NCBI GenBank assembly: GCA_932521025.1
Contig: OW051471.1
Location: forward strand, 9,796,001 to 9,860,000
Source of the DNA: Oscheius onirici
Taxonomy: Eukaryota > Nematoda > Chromadorea > Rhabditida > Rhabditidae
Direction of reading: 5' to 3'
DNA length: 64,000 nt
How positions within the stretch are numbered: the stretch's first letter is position 1; each line of letters starts with the position of its first letter. Positions 37,401 to 49,700 of the stretch are shown here, in pieces. The notes under the pieces are model-generated. The model was given only the letters and a program-made list of their open reading frames with translations, was not told the DNA's origin and searched no databases. The position numbers and the translations under genes were made by a program.

Positions 37401-40400
37401 ACTGTTTACTATAGGTAATTGAGAATGAAGCAGAGGACACAAGACAACGAGAAGGACAATGCAAATTACTTTGCCTTGTTTTGTTGTTGTCGCAGGACAT
37501 AAATTTGGGTAACAAATGTTTGTATACCAACCGTCTACGACGGCTTTCGCCGCAATTGCGCCTGCGGCGCTCACGTACGTAACAACGGCTGTCCAAGTTT
37601 TGTTTACCCAACACTATTGCGCTTTAGATAGTTTGGAAAAGCCGGCTTCGCCGCCTGTCGGCGGCTTTTTTACTTGTGTTTTGTTTTTTACTTCTAATTC
37701 CTTCCCTAGTCAACCGATCTCGTCTGATCCCTTCCCCACTCAACCGATCGCTTCTCACCTCTTCCCTAGACAACCGATCTCTTCTCATCCCTTTTTCGGC
37801 TATCCGATCTTTCTATGAACTTATACAGATCAACCGGTCCTTCCAATCCCCTAGCGATTAGCCGGACTCTATTTCCTACACAAAACAATTTAGCAAAAAC
37901 ATTTGATGAGCAGAGGAGTCGAGCCCGGGTCGTCTGGGGGAAGGCGGCGACTCTTAACAATACACCAAATTTCTTAGCCACGGACAAACAGACAAACAAA
38001 GCCACAGAGTCATCAGCGTCATCATCTTCCGAATGATTCGAACCTTTCAAAAACTACTGAGGCTCTCCAATGGGCATCGTCTCGAGTACCAGACCAGGAT
38101 ATTTCTTCTCCTCCTTATTCAGGTAACATTTTGTAAACAACACGATTGGAAAGTCTAGACCATTTTCCCAATGATCTTCAACTTCGGACCAGCCGTTGTC
38201 AGCCACTTCGGGGCCTTCTTGAAATGGAATCTGGGATCAGGAATTACTACTTTCTGCGGATTGATCTCTCTGGCTCAGTGCATCGATCCAATCGCCACAT
38301 TTCTGTTTCTGACGGAGTATCGAGAAGCCGTTTTCGGGTTTCTGAAGAAGAAAAGAACCGAAGTGGTTTCATCCTGGTCTAGCAACCAAGTCACAGCATC
38401 ACAACAGAATGGTTAATTTTGGAGTCTTTAAAATAAAAACTTGTTATTGTTAGCTGGTTTTTGCACTTAAAGATATAGTTGGACAGAGTTGCAATTGCTT
38501 TCCGTCTATACAAACAATATCCATTTTAAAACATTCCAAATAAATGACGAAATAAAATCTTGATAAAATTTTTTGATAAAAATTAAAAATGTTTCTCGAA
38601 ACAAATTATTGTCCATCTTGGAAAAGCGGAGTAACAAAAGAGTCAAAGTTATTCTTCGGAAAATATAGCAATTTAACTTTTTCTGCAACAAAATAAAACA
38701 ATTTCGGGAAAATATCCATTTTAAATTGCTCTCGCGTCTCTGTCTGTCTGTCGGAAGCTTTAATTGGCAATCAAAATGGAGCACATTGTGCGCACAATTA
38801 TGGGAAAGGAGTTAGTGTAGCATGTTCGAGCACGTCAATTTGCAAATGCGTGGACTTGGATTATTTTTTACTGGGGGTAGTTTCCAGACAGTAGAGAATC
38901 AAGTGCGGGTTAGCAATACGGGAAAGCGTTCAAGCGCTTTAGCTCCAACGGGGGTGATATCACAACTGGACAGGGATACAAGAAAGAGGGACAGAGTGAC
39001 AGAGGGAGAGAGGGAGAGAGGAAGAGAGGGACAGAGAGACAGAGGGACAGAAAGACAGGAACATAATCGATCTGGAGAGCGATCAGACAGCAAACTGTTA
39101 ACTGTTATGTTTTGACAAGGACAAAACTAGGTAAGTCACTTGCTTAACTTGTTATGTAAATAAATTGTCAAATGTTTAAAATCTGGTTCAAAAACAACTA
39201 ACTCTTTTGGTTTTCTATTTCAAAACCCAGTTCCCAAACGGTTGCAGTTTTTCCGTGGCTAATGCAACCCTAAGCATGTGTTTACATGGCGCTTATCACT
39301 ACATCGATGAAAAGCAAAACCAAGCAGTTCACACAGTCATCGTTTCAAGCAGCTTCTCTAACGCCAACACTTAAACTGAAAAATGGAGTAAGTAGTATCA
39401 TATTTACCAATTATCTTTGTTATAGCAACCCGAGCAATTTAAAAAAATCTGGCTCTGCGCTATTTGCTCATTTGGACGAAAAGGAAACCTCAGTTGAACA
39501 GTCTAAAGTAATCTCTATTTTCTACCTTGAAAGTGTCACTTTTAGATGACCATAGCTGAAAAAGAAGTCGCTGAGATAAACGAATGCCTCAAACAGGTTA
39601 TCCAACTACCAGAGGATGAACTAGAAATCGCCAGTAAAGTAAGATAAACTGTTCCCTATAAGCGAATATTTTGAGGAAACTAAAATCAAAAGATTGGAGC
39701 TAGTTTTCTTAGCACTTCGGGTACGCCAAAATGATCCCGATACAAAAAGATCGGGGGCAGCAGTACTGTTCAAAATTCTTCCTATGACAGTAGAGTTCCT
39801 CTCGGAAGAAGAAAAACAAGCCATCGTAGCTTTTCTGCTTCGAACCATGGTAGCCGACTTTGAATCGATCACTTCGGTTTACTGCTGTTTAGGACTGTCG
39901 AATTTTGAGCCGCACTATCTCATTTTACGGTATTCTTTATCCTGTATTTTCTTGAGAAAGTATTTAGTTGTATGATAAAAAACCTTGAAAAAATGCTGGT
40001 ACACCATTCTGACAATGCCCTGGCACAAAAAGCGACTGCAGTGATGCTCTACCAGTTGTCCACAGTTCCAGAACAACGACATGATCTGGGGATTTTTGGA
40101 GGAATTGAAGTGACTCCCTTTACACTTTACGAATACCGTCAGTTTTAGCTTGCAGTCAGCTTGCTATACCTGGACATCGAGGAAGATATGATGACGTGGT
40201 TGTATAATATTGTTTGGTCCTTTCTAACCGGTATCACGGATGATCTTCCACCGAACTGCTACAGGCTGATAGAAATTCACGGAATTAACCTGTTTCTCCA
40301 CTGTTTCAATACTTGTCCTGATGAGAGGTTTGTGCCCAAGCTGATCTTGAAGTGGGTCTTAAACATTGGGCATTGACATTGGGCACTGGGGTTAAGCATT

Positions 40401-41354
40401 GTGTGTTAAACTAATTGTAAGATCACCTCTATTAAAGCAAACATGATACCAAGATCTGTTTGTTCCCAACAACTGAAAGATGGTCAAAATTGTTTTTCAT
40501 AGCGTTGAAATCTGAAAAGTTCAAAGACAACAACATTGTGTGCAAACTTATTCACTCTTTTTGATTTTTGACCAGTCTGTTTTTCAGTGTAGTCTTCTCA
40601 ATGATGATCGCTATCAGCAACGTTGCAGAAGTAGAGGAACTACGGAGTCGGCTTTTGAATGACCAACTATTATCGAAAATGATGTAAGTGATTAGCAGAC
40701 TGAACCCAATTAACTCATTTCACCCAATTTTTTGCTGTTTAGATCGCTACTATGCGACACGGAATCAAACTGGGAGCTCAAATTTGTCAGCTCCCAAATT
40801 TTTGCGCTACTACTTCTTGAAGAATGGGAACATTTATCATTTCAAAAATTAGCAATAGAAGAAAATCTTGTAGAGGTAGTCGGAAGGCATGTTCTTTTAG
40901 AGTATAAGCCATTTAGACGATCGCCAGCTGGCACTTCGACACAGAACTGAAAATTGCGTACGTTTAGATTTGTATTGAAAACAAACGCTTACCTAGATAT
41001 AATTCGCCGAAAATATTTCAACAAATATTAAACAATAACAATCCTTCGTCACAGCTTTGGGCTGCCTGGACCCTGCGGTACTTAACCAATAAAAATAGGG
41101 AAAAGTATGTGACTGTCGCTTGCTTTTAAACGGTATGCAGATACGGTCCTATGCTCATTGAACACGGATTTGTTCCTTTACTCGAAAATCTTCTCGAGAA
41201 GTCGAAAGACGACAAATTTGAAGAAATTTCACGAACGGTGCTAGACAACTTGAAAGAAGGGTGAGATATTTTGAATGCAAGAAATTTCAAAATTTTCAGC
41301 AAGTTCGAAGAAAATCAATTACAACCATCGCTGAAAACGGCGAATGTTCAATAA
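31438..41354 (+). CDS. P2: full-length pseudokinase - leucine-rich - armadillo (ZYG-11-like) protein
   Basis: The most complete P gene, roughly 1,800-2,000 residues over some 35 exons. It starts MESDISKSL at 31438. The N-terminal helical region (to about 34580) is followed by a kinase fold (34616-35610). The lysine position reads AVAMIF (34718-34735), the catalytic loop IVHGAVSTK (HGA at 35063-35071) and the DFG position VVVGRSEE (about 35160-35183), all non-catalytic. A leucine-rich part (about 35770-36057, LEKLDITGTNL) and armadillo-type repeats (36060-37430 and 39286-41354) follow, with ISNVAEVEELRSRL, LWAAWTLRYL and YGPMLIEHG near the end. Family knowledge: ZYG-11/ZER-1 proteins recruit substrates to CUL-2 ligases. 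A 1.85 kb insertion interrupts the armadillo half, probably as an intron. One exon near 32.7 kb ends in an in-frame stop unless spliced at a non-standard site. Stop TAA 41352-41354, AATAAA about 41398. Confidence 0.75.
37702..37851 (-). repeat. Five diverged units of the 30-bp array
   Basis: Units at 37702, 37732, 37762, 37792 and 37822 keep 30-bp spacing and the CAACCGATCT..GATCCC core in the orientation of the right array, at roughly 65-85% identity. In one + frame four units read PSQPISSDPF, PTQPIASHLF, PRQPISSHPF and a decayed unit, followed by a stop at 37816-37818. This is an old relative of the large arrays, about 13 kb away and inside a paralogue of the gene the left array interrupts. 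Confidence 0.85.
37905..37985 (-). other. tRNA-like / SINE-like fragment
   Basis: On the minus strand a sequence like a polymerase III B box (GGGCTCGACTCC, 37915-37926) lies about 30 bp after an A-box-like TTGGTGTATTGTTAAGAG (about 37951-37968). The D-arm and T-arm resemblance suggests a tRNA-derived short interspersed element or decayed tRNA gene. I did not find a convincing acceptor stem. Confidence 0.3.
38044..38416 (+). pseudogene. C-terminal fragment of an Str/Srh-superfamily chemoreceptor
   Basis: Two exons joined over a 37-bp intron (about 38101-38138) encode the sixth and seventh membrane segments: RIFLLLLIQ then TIFPMIFNFGPAVV, and SLAQCIDPIATFLFLTEYREAVF. The DPI..FLTEYREA ending is the seventh-segment signature of the nematode Str/Srh/Srd receptor group. 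Stop TAA at 38414-38416. The first five membrane segments are missing upstream, so this is a truncated copy carried in the P2 insertion, not a working receptor. Confidence 0.7.
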
Positions 41355-41635
41355 GAATTGTATAGGATTATGTTCTCCCATGTTATACGTGTGCATATAA
41401 ATAAAAATATATAATAGCATTATATCGTATCTCAATCACCCGTACCCGTATTTACAATCTGAATATTTGGGAATGACTGTACTGCATTCCCTTATGTTTG
41501 GGTTGTAAAAGAGGTTATCAGGAGTGGCTATAAAAGATAACATCTTCTAACCAACTAAAGCAAAATCTTACATCAGTTTTTGTTGATACCCAAAACTTGT
41601 TACCATTTATTCTCGTTAAAATTTGTTATTTAGCA
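41355..41635 (+). other. Intergenic region between P2 and K3
   Basis: Holds the P2 poly(A) region (AATAAAAATATATAAT at about 41398) and AT-rich DNA. An acceptor TTGTTATTTAG ends at 41633, two bases before the K3 ATG, fitting spliced-leader addition. At 281 bp this is the widest gap inside the K/P series 25.6-52.5 kb and the likeliest place for a promoter of the second module. Confidence 0.4.
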
Positions 41636-44600
41636 ATGAATGAAAATCAGGTCGAACTTCCAGAGAAAGGATCAAGCAGTACCAGGTTTGAGTTATTTCT
41701 GCCATAATTTTCTACAAAAAAAACGAACATACCTCGCATAATGTTCAGCTCATAGCATGAGTATTGTTGTCACCTTTAGCACCGTTGGAAGGTGCTATGA
41801 ATGGGATTCACATCTGTTTGTGAGTCGGACGCCTCTAAATTAATGAACTTACGCTTGAACTGAGGATGCGTTTAAAAACTATACCCGACAAACACCGTGA
41901 TTTTACCCTTAAATTCTGTTCAGGTCTGAAGACGATGAGTTACGTCTAGTTGCACGAACTTTTTCTAGACCCGAACATCCAGAGGACTTCGTCAAGCTAG
42001 GTTCCGTTCAGTTAGTTGAAACCCATAATTTTCAGGCTAGATCCGCCGTCATTTAAAGTGCGACAGCTTACCGATGACTGTACCAACTTATCACCAGCAC
42101 TTGAAAAGGATAAATATGTATTTTGGCTTTCAACACCGACAAGAACACACAGTCAACACCTACAGTTTACGTTTATCAAGCTGAAAGAAGATAATGAACA
42201 AACTAAACGGAAACCAGCACTCTGGAATGAAATGAACAACGGTTCACGGGATGAAGCCACAGTATTAACAACGGATTTCGAGCTGCACAAAGTGCCATTG
42301 CGCTTTCTGAAAGAAGTAATTGGTCTACTTATTCCAGCAAATCGCTTTTAAGGTTACTTTAAGCACCTGGAGTGAAGATATTTTAAAGGTCTTCATCAAA
42401 GACGTAGGGTTGTAGAATCTACATTACATTTTGTTGCAGCCGTTAAAATTGATTGCCTACTGTGAATTCATTGTACATGGCGAGGAAGCTATTGTAGTCA
42501 GAACATTGGAACTCCTCTACAAATTTTTTTTCGACACGGTTCGTTTTTCTACGCCTATGACACGAAAGAAGCTCGCCTACGATTGCTCCGAGCACAAAAT
42601 AAGAACCAAAGTATTATCCGTCTAAACTATCTTACTCACAATCAGAAACAGGAATTGAATGGCGCAATTGTGATATAGGTGTTACAAGCCTGCGTCCTCG
42701 TTTTTCTTTACTGAAGTGCAATAGTGTCCATCTGTCCGTCCCCGTGCCCGCACAGTTGTTGAGACTGAATGTAAGATTACATGCCATGTTTTAGTCTATG
42801 TCTACAGTACAATGCAAAGTAGGGCGCTGTTTATTCAAACAAAAATGCAAACTGGGAAAATATATCTAAACTATTGAGTTTCAGCTCGACGAATTTCTTA
42901 GTCATCCCTTCAGTAGAGCATCATGGAAAAAGCGTAGAACGCTAGACACGTTACTTAGGTTGCTCACAAAAATGTCGCGGGACAGGTTAACGGCTTCGCC
43001 GTCATATATCAGACATTTATTGCAACGTTCAAAAGACGATGATGCAAAATACTTTCCGCAGGACTACGTCAATCTAATCAAGGTTAGTGTCTTTCTGAAT
43101 TTATACATTCTTTTCCGAAAATTCTTGCCGAAATTCAAAAAACGCAACACTATAGTCCGACTTTTTATGTACTCCAGGATAACTTGAAAGTAATCTCATT
43201 TTGTCGAAGCAGAGTTTTGTGTTTTACAGGAACTGAGTGAAATGTTTACCGGGAAGTTTGAATCTCCTGGATCACATCGTATTTTGGTTTGCTCGAGTTT
43301 TGTATGTGATGGTAATTACTTTCAGAAGACAAATGCAAAGCGTGCTGAAGCAGTAGCCGAGTTTGAAAAGTACCTAGCTAAAATTCTGGGGCAAAGTCCT
43401 TCGGCAAAGCTGTATTTACATGAACAGCTTTTTGTCAAAACAGATACGTGCAGCGAAGTAATGTTTGATCGATTTTGCGAAATTTTGGTTAGTACCGACT
43501 GTAATACTTATAAGATTTTTTAACAGTCGGAAACCCCAGCGACTATGTGCAAAGAAGTTGCCGACGCCTTCTACATTCTTACGTGTCTCGAACCTAACCT
43601 TGCCCGAGGACAAACTGAGGCTAGTCGCCATTTCTTTAGTTTATTGTAGAAAATAGATGTGCAATTCTATACTGGATGAAATTTTGGCGGAAAAGGGTCT
43701 ATCATGGAAGTATTCAGCTATGGTACCTGAGCAGAGACACTCTGATTCCGTACAGCATTGGCACTACTCAACTTCAGTGGCGTTAATTTTAACAAACTCC
43801 ATGTACAGAAAGCAGAAAAGGATTTCAAGTTTGCTGATCTGTCCCTTTCTGCGAACTGAGGCATCCGATATTCCGCTTACAAAGGTCGGTTGTAAGATAA
43901 CGTTAAACGTAATTTCAGGACCGCACCGAGGCCAAAAAGCAGATGGTATCGTTGCTGGAACTTGGAGATAGTAGTGTAGTGTTGAACTTTGAGAAATGCA
44001 TGGAATTTGATCAAGTCTACGAGGACGTATTTTTCGAGTGTGTAGACGAAGTGAAGCAATATCCGGTTGGGTTTACAGGTTTATTCGCGGTGATCTACGG
44101 GGGTTCCGTGTGGCGAAAGTACGCTTCTCCTGGCGGTAGATGCGAGTGGAGGGTTACAATCCGAGCTTCTCCAGTGCTAGTTGGATGGGGACAGGCTAGG
44201 CTGGCGAGAGATGCCAGGGTAGACTACATTCGTGTACTACTACCCGGAATTGAACTTGCGATCGCTTTCTTCATAGACTGTCATCCTATCCACTTGACTT
44301 TCCGGGCCCTACCGATTACGTTACAGTAGCAAATATAAGCACTTACGGTGTTGAAACGGAAAAAGCGGTGGGCCTTTTTGCTTATTCTTGTGGGAAACCC
44401 AATGTTAAAAGTCGAGCCGACAGGAATTACTATCTTCCAGCATATTTTTCATTCTGGTATCGTGTTTCTGCTGTTTCCAAGTGTATTGAGAACAAGAAGA
44501 CCTTTAAACTTTGATGAGCTCGTTCTGGTTTGCTTAATACATTTATCCAACTAGATCTATTTCAGAAAATTTGTTCTTGCTTTTGTCAATCTACTGAAAG

Positions 44601-46668
44601 CTTTCTCATGTCGTCCACCTTGAACACGATATACTCGGTTATTATACAGCCAATGATACCTTTGCTTTCACCGGAACAACAAGAGGGCTTAGAAGTATGT
44701 TACTGTTGACTTCTGTTAACTTCCTCTCATTCAGAAAGTACTTAGCATACATAAACACATGCAAGAATTATTTATCGAGTTTTTTGAGGACAATCACACT
44801 CTGGATACAGCTGATAAAAATATAAAAATGAATTTCCGACAGCTAATCGTAGACGATCCCTACACGTTTATTGGCTCATTTGCTCTAACATTCATTGTAA
44901 GTTCACAGAGAAAAGAAAAAACTCTTTTAGACGTCCGCCTTGCCTTCAAAAAGATCAGTAGAAGGTCGTGCAGATCTGTTAAAAGCTTTTCGTGATGTCT
45001 TGCAAGATGTATCGCCATTGAGAAAAATTTTCTTAGATCCAGTTGTCAGACAGGTGAAAATTGTTGCTTGTTGGTTTCGTATTCAAATTCAGCTGTTGTA
45101 CGAGTCCATCTCTGACCCAACTGTGGCTGCGCCAGTACTAGAGGTATTAAAATACGAGCTAAAATTTACAAAAAAAAACTAAAGAAAGGGTTCTGTAATC
45201 TTGACAATTAGGTTACAAAACTAAAGTCTTTTCTTCGAACCATAAGAATTTTTAGCTGAAACTACTCTTCGAGAAGACCTGGGCGGAAATCTACGCGACA
45301 GATATCATTGGAGTAACGCTTTTTCAAGATCTATTCGAGACTCTTTAGAAGCCTATACTTGGCCGCTTTGAAAAAGAAGATCTTGCACAGGAGGACCAAT
45401 TGGGTGAAGGGGAACAAGGGAAGGTTTTTATGGTCTCTATGAAAAAAATACCAACGAAAGCTGTTGCAAAATATTTCTCCGGTCAGAATGATCAAATTTT
45501 CGTAGAACTTGACGCTTTAATGAGGGTATATGCGTCTTCTTGCTGCTATTAAAAGTAACAGATGCAAGCACATCCTCATATAGTTCGTATATTTGGCTTT
45601 ATAATCGAAAGAGGAGATCATGCCGGTATACTAATGGAATATTGTGAAGGAGGTAGTCTGCATACAAGTGAAAGAAGAAGCATAAAAAGAAAATTAACAA
45701 TTTAGTGATACACGATTTCAATGTGCAGTTTGGTGAGACGGATGCTGTTAACTGGATGTTACAAGCAGCTAGTGGATTGATATTTCTTCACGAACATGGC
45801 GTTATTCATCGTGACGTCAAACCTTTGAAGTAGGTTATGTTTCTTGGAGACTGTGTCGCGCTGTATACTTTTAACCTAGAAAAGAATTTCGCGCTGTAAC
45901 GAGAATAGGTCTGAATATTCCGTCTCCTTTTTCCAGTAGTTTACAACTATTGTACTGTAATCAAATGGGCTTCTCGCAAATATCTTGAATGCAATTTAAC
46001 AGAAACTAAATGTTCAAACAGAACAAGCCCGTAATACAATAGTTTCAGCATGTTGCTTGATTACTCAAAAAAGAAGTTGAAGTTAGCTGACTTCGGAGTA
46101 ATAAAGCGTTCCAAAGATCCACTGAAACGCTTGAAAGACTCCAGTAATGAACAACGAACCAGGAAAAGTAGGCAAAGTACCGAGCCATTGGATGATGGTG
46201 ATCACTGGAAATTGTGTCTTCATTATGAATTTTAGTTTACGATGACGAATCCAGAAAGACACATGCGTCTTGTGATTTTGGCACTAAAGGATACCTGGCG
46301 CCGGAACTGGACGAAGACAACACTTATACAAAAGCTAACGAAGATAACACTTATACAAAAGCTATCGACGTTTTTAGCCTAGGTCGTTCCATTTGGCAAC
46401 TCATTTATCGCAAGTAAGTCATCATATTTTCGTTCTATATTTCCTTGTAGACTACCGACGGACAAGTTAGTGCTAGAAACATTCTTTACTGGAAAAGAAT
46501 TCGAAACATCTCCGTTCTTTATGCCAACAAATGAACTACACAATCTTACCGAGAGGTTAGTTCAAAAATTTTGATGGTAGGTCTTTTTTTAGAATGTTAC
46601 GCCTAGTGGCCAATGAGCGACCATCTATAAGGGAGGTCTATGATATCCTGCTGAAAATACAAAGATAA
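41636..46668 (+). CDS. K3: family kinase with a complete set of catalytic motifs, no ZYG-11 part
   Basis: Starts MNENQVELPEKG at 41636. The N-terminal helical region contains the YVFWLSTPT motif (about 42113), matching K2 and P3. The kinase begins KPILGRF at about 45351. Every diagnostic residue is present: glycine loop LGEGEQGKV (45399-45425), AVAKYF lysine (45460-45477), helix-C Glu in FVELDALM, HRDVKPLN (HRD at 45807-45815; the Asn codon is split by the intron 45830-46048), DFG at 46089-46097 and LAPE near 46295-46306. I infer an active Ser/Thr-type kinase. It ends directly after the kinase with RPSIREVYDILLKIQR and TAA at 46666-46668. An odd GC-rich 250-bp stretch lies in an intron at about 44085-44335. 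P3 follows almost immediately. Confidence 0.8.
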
Positions 46669-46738
46669 ATTTTCTGAATGTCTACTTTAAACTTTTAATC
46701 TTGTCAAGGCGATATCGCTACAATGCCTTATTTGAAAT
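46669..46738 (+). promoter_or_regulatory. Very short K3-P3 intercistronic region
   Basis: From the K3 stop to the first ATG is 9 bp (46678, a 6-codon reading frame). A likely acceptor CTTGTCAAG lies at about 46700-46708 and the first ATG in the family frame is at 46739. Either way the two genes are packed as in a nematode operon. Confidence 0.4.
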
Positions 46739-49700
46739 TATGTTACGTATATTAAAGTTACAGAAAGAGCATGGAAGTGGATTCAGCGTCTTTTGTGGAC
46801 ACACTTCGGTCATTACCGATTACCCAGACCGGATACGAAATGATAAGGTTGGTTCAAGCTTCATGCCTGACTATATCTCAGGGACCTGGCTCTTAATCAG
46901 AGCGCAGCTCCATTAAAGTTATTTGAGGTGGAGACTGAATCGAACGTTACTGGAGAAAGGGAACCGAGATTCGCTTATTGGTTGTCTGACCCAAGGGCGA
47001 ATTACACACAATGTGTTTCTTTTATCATTGGTTTACAAGAGCGATACTCAAACAAGGATGACACAATAGCAACTATGCTCGAGGAAGTTCTAGCAAGCAA
47101 GCATGCGCCACTAACTACCGATCCAAAAGAGTCACAAAAAGTCCATCCTGGCTGGGTGTGCTACATGAACTGGGAGATTGCGCAACTGGATGGGCATTCG
47201 ATAAAAGAGGTACTGTTGCCCCAAACATAATGTAAAAGGCTTCCAGAGTACTGCTGAAAAATGGGAAGCACTATTACAGAAACTTACTAGTCAATTCAGA
47301 TACAATTTTGTAAGTTTTCGCAATTTTAGCAAATCTGTTTTTTGAGAAATTACAACTGAGACTATTGCGCCCTTGCGTAAAGTTCATTGCTCATGCTGAA
47401 GAATCCTACTGCGTTAAGACATTAACACTGCTTCAGGATCTGTTTAGAGAAGCGGTAAATCTTTATTTGTAGCAAAAACCTTTTGTAGTTGAACGAATTC
47501 GGCCGCTCCGTATCTTGGGAAGAGCGTTGGAAAGTTAGAAATCAAATTTCGGTAATTTTGGATCTTGTCCAAGAGCTATGTTTTGAAAAATGGACTTATT
47601 CTCCGATGAAGCTGAAAGCTGGCGTGTCTGGAAGCAGCTTTCCGCAGTTTTCAACTCGCCAAGAAGTTGAAGAATCCATGGGTTATCTTGTCAGCGAAAT
47701 CTTTCCACAGGGAGTTTTGGATCTTGTTGAGGTACTGCTGGAAAAAAAAATAAATCAGAAATGCTTCAGAACATATTGACAGCCTTGGAGCAGTCGTACA
47801 AAAAGTTCGACGACTTGTTTATCCGGTCACAAACTTTCGAGGTTTGCTATGGAAATTAGAGATTACACATACATATTGCAGAAAATGTGGACAACTTTCG
47901 GGAAACGTATGAAGCCACTGTTCTCGGTGAAGGTATGTTGAACAGCTGTCCACCATTCATTCAAAATATCAAATTTTGACGAAACACGGATCTACAGATA
48001 GCTTATGACATCAACATTAGTTCGTTTAGCGCAACAAACAGCGCCCAGTCTAAACGCGATTTGAAGCTCTTATCATGTTTTTTTCTTCATTCTTCTCTGG
48101 TATTTAGATAGAGTGCCATCGACGGGAAAAAGCAGTGAAAGAGTTGGAAGCACTACTTGCGGAACCTCAAGCTTTCCTTAAAACGACCTTGGAATCGAGT
48201 CTCATGGACAGTGCTGGGCGATATTCAGTACTAATAATTTCTTACTTTTTGGAAAGTCTTGTATGGAACTTTCTGCTTAAAATACTGAAACCTTTAAGAT
48301 ACCACTGCCACCACAAGAAGCGAGATCAAGATTGGAATCATTCGCCTTCTTTATTTGCATTGAACCGCTTGTTTACTTGGAGATCCAGAAAACTGAAAAA
48401 GTTTACTGTATTATATTAAATACGCACTCTTTTTAAGGGTTTTAAGCAATTCGTTGATGCCATTTGCTACAAAAAACAACTTCAAACTAGTTGGAAAAAG
48501 CTATTAAGCTTGCCTCAAATTAACGTTAATTTGTCCAAGTGGTATGCTGTGTCTCCGATCCTGTACATACCGGATTCTGTTTACAAGATACAGAAAAGAT
48601 TTGCCTGTTGGATAATCCGTCCTTTTGAGCAGACGATTCCGGATAACTATCCATTGTCAACGGTGCTTCAGTGTTATGTCGTAACAATTACCAGTTACAG
48701 AAGCCTGAAATGGCTAAACAATACATTATCGATACTTTGGAGCGGGGTACTCTTTCAGATGGCGCGAGTATTTTGAGAGCAATAAATTTCGCTCAAATAT
48801 ATCTCCAGTCATTTTTTGATCTTCTCGACAACTTGCTTTCTTATCCAGTGAGTTTTTGCCCATTTCACTTCGTTCTCTTACACTTAGTTAAACAGTAGAG
48901 ATTTGTTTTCAATGTAATGCTTTCGAGGAAAGAGTCATTCCTCAAACAGCCATGATCGCAATACAAAGTTTCCTAAATATTTCGAACGTCTTTCCAGAAA
49001 ATTCTACACAGCGGAGCGTGCTGGATAGTCACCATAGATATTCTAAAGAACTTTGCAGACCGTTTAAAGCCGTCTGATTTTGACGTAACTTTAAAAGTTA
49101 CAATAAACCGGTTTTTATAGAAAATTTGCAGAAGCTTCGACAATTCAGTCAACAGTTTATTGATGCTCTCACCGCTTCTCGTCTTCTTCTCGGTTACCTC
49201 GGTTTCTTGTTGAAACACACCGTATTTTCAGAAAATCAAACCATTTCTGGTAAAACAAGGTTGCACAAGGCAAGTTTCCGGCATTGAGGTTACTTTTTAC
49301 AGTTTGGAGTATCCTTCTGCTTCAGTTAAAGATCAAGAATCGAAATGAACGCGAACAGTTGTTTTGCCAGTTTTTCGAGCTCAAAGAAGTGTATTCTGCA
49401 GCGCTTCCAAAATTCACAATCGACATGGAGGAAGCATCTAATCCTAATCGAAACGTGTTTTTCAGTGTGTTTTGCATCAACTACATGGTTTTCTTACACG
49501 TCTTACCATCTAAATAACTTTTAGTCGAACCCTACCCTCCGCAGTCAAACTACTGCTATTCGTCACTTTAGGAGTGTCTTGAACATGAACAGGGATTTAC
49601 GTCAGTCATTTAGCAAGCTTGCATTGAAAGAGGTTTTTTTTTTCGTTTTCTTAATGAAAGTTTTTGCAGCTATTGTACGAAGCCATATGTGCAAGTTGTT

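Larger units (their letters stand above)
37430..39285. other. 1.85 kb insertion inside P2
   Basis: Homology to the P1 C-terminal part is lost after about 37430 and resumes at about 39286. In P1 the same point has a normal intron of tens of bases. The insert is a mosaic: GC-rich hairpins (about 37540-37570 and 37638-37668, the latter followed by a T run), five diverged 30-mer units, a tRNA-like fragment, the tail of a chemoreceptor gene and a purine-rich GAGAGGGACAGA stretch (about 38986-39062). No terminal repeats or target duplication were found, so I cannot call it one mobile element. Confidence 0.6.

Noticed and set aside
37638-37668. Rho-independent terminator (GC hairpin followed by T run)
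   Set aside because: The sequence is nuclear eukaryotic with introns throughout; the hairpin is more likely part of inserted repeat DNA.
38822-39115. Arg/Glu-rich protein of about 97 residues
   Set aside because: It is the translation of a purine-rich GAGAGGGACAGA low-complexity stretch, with no splice or domain support.
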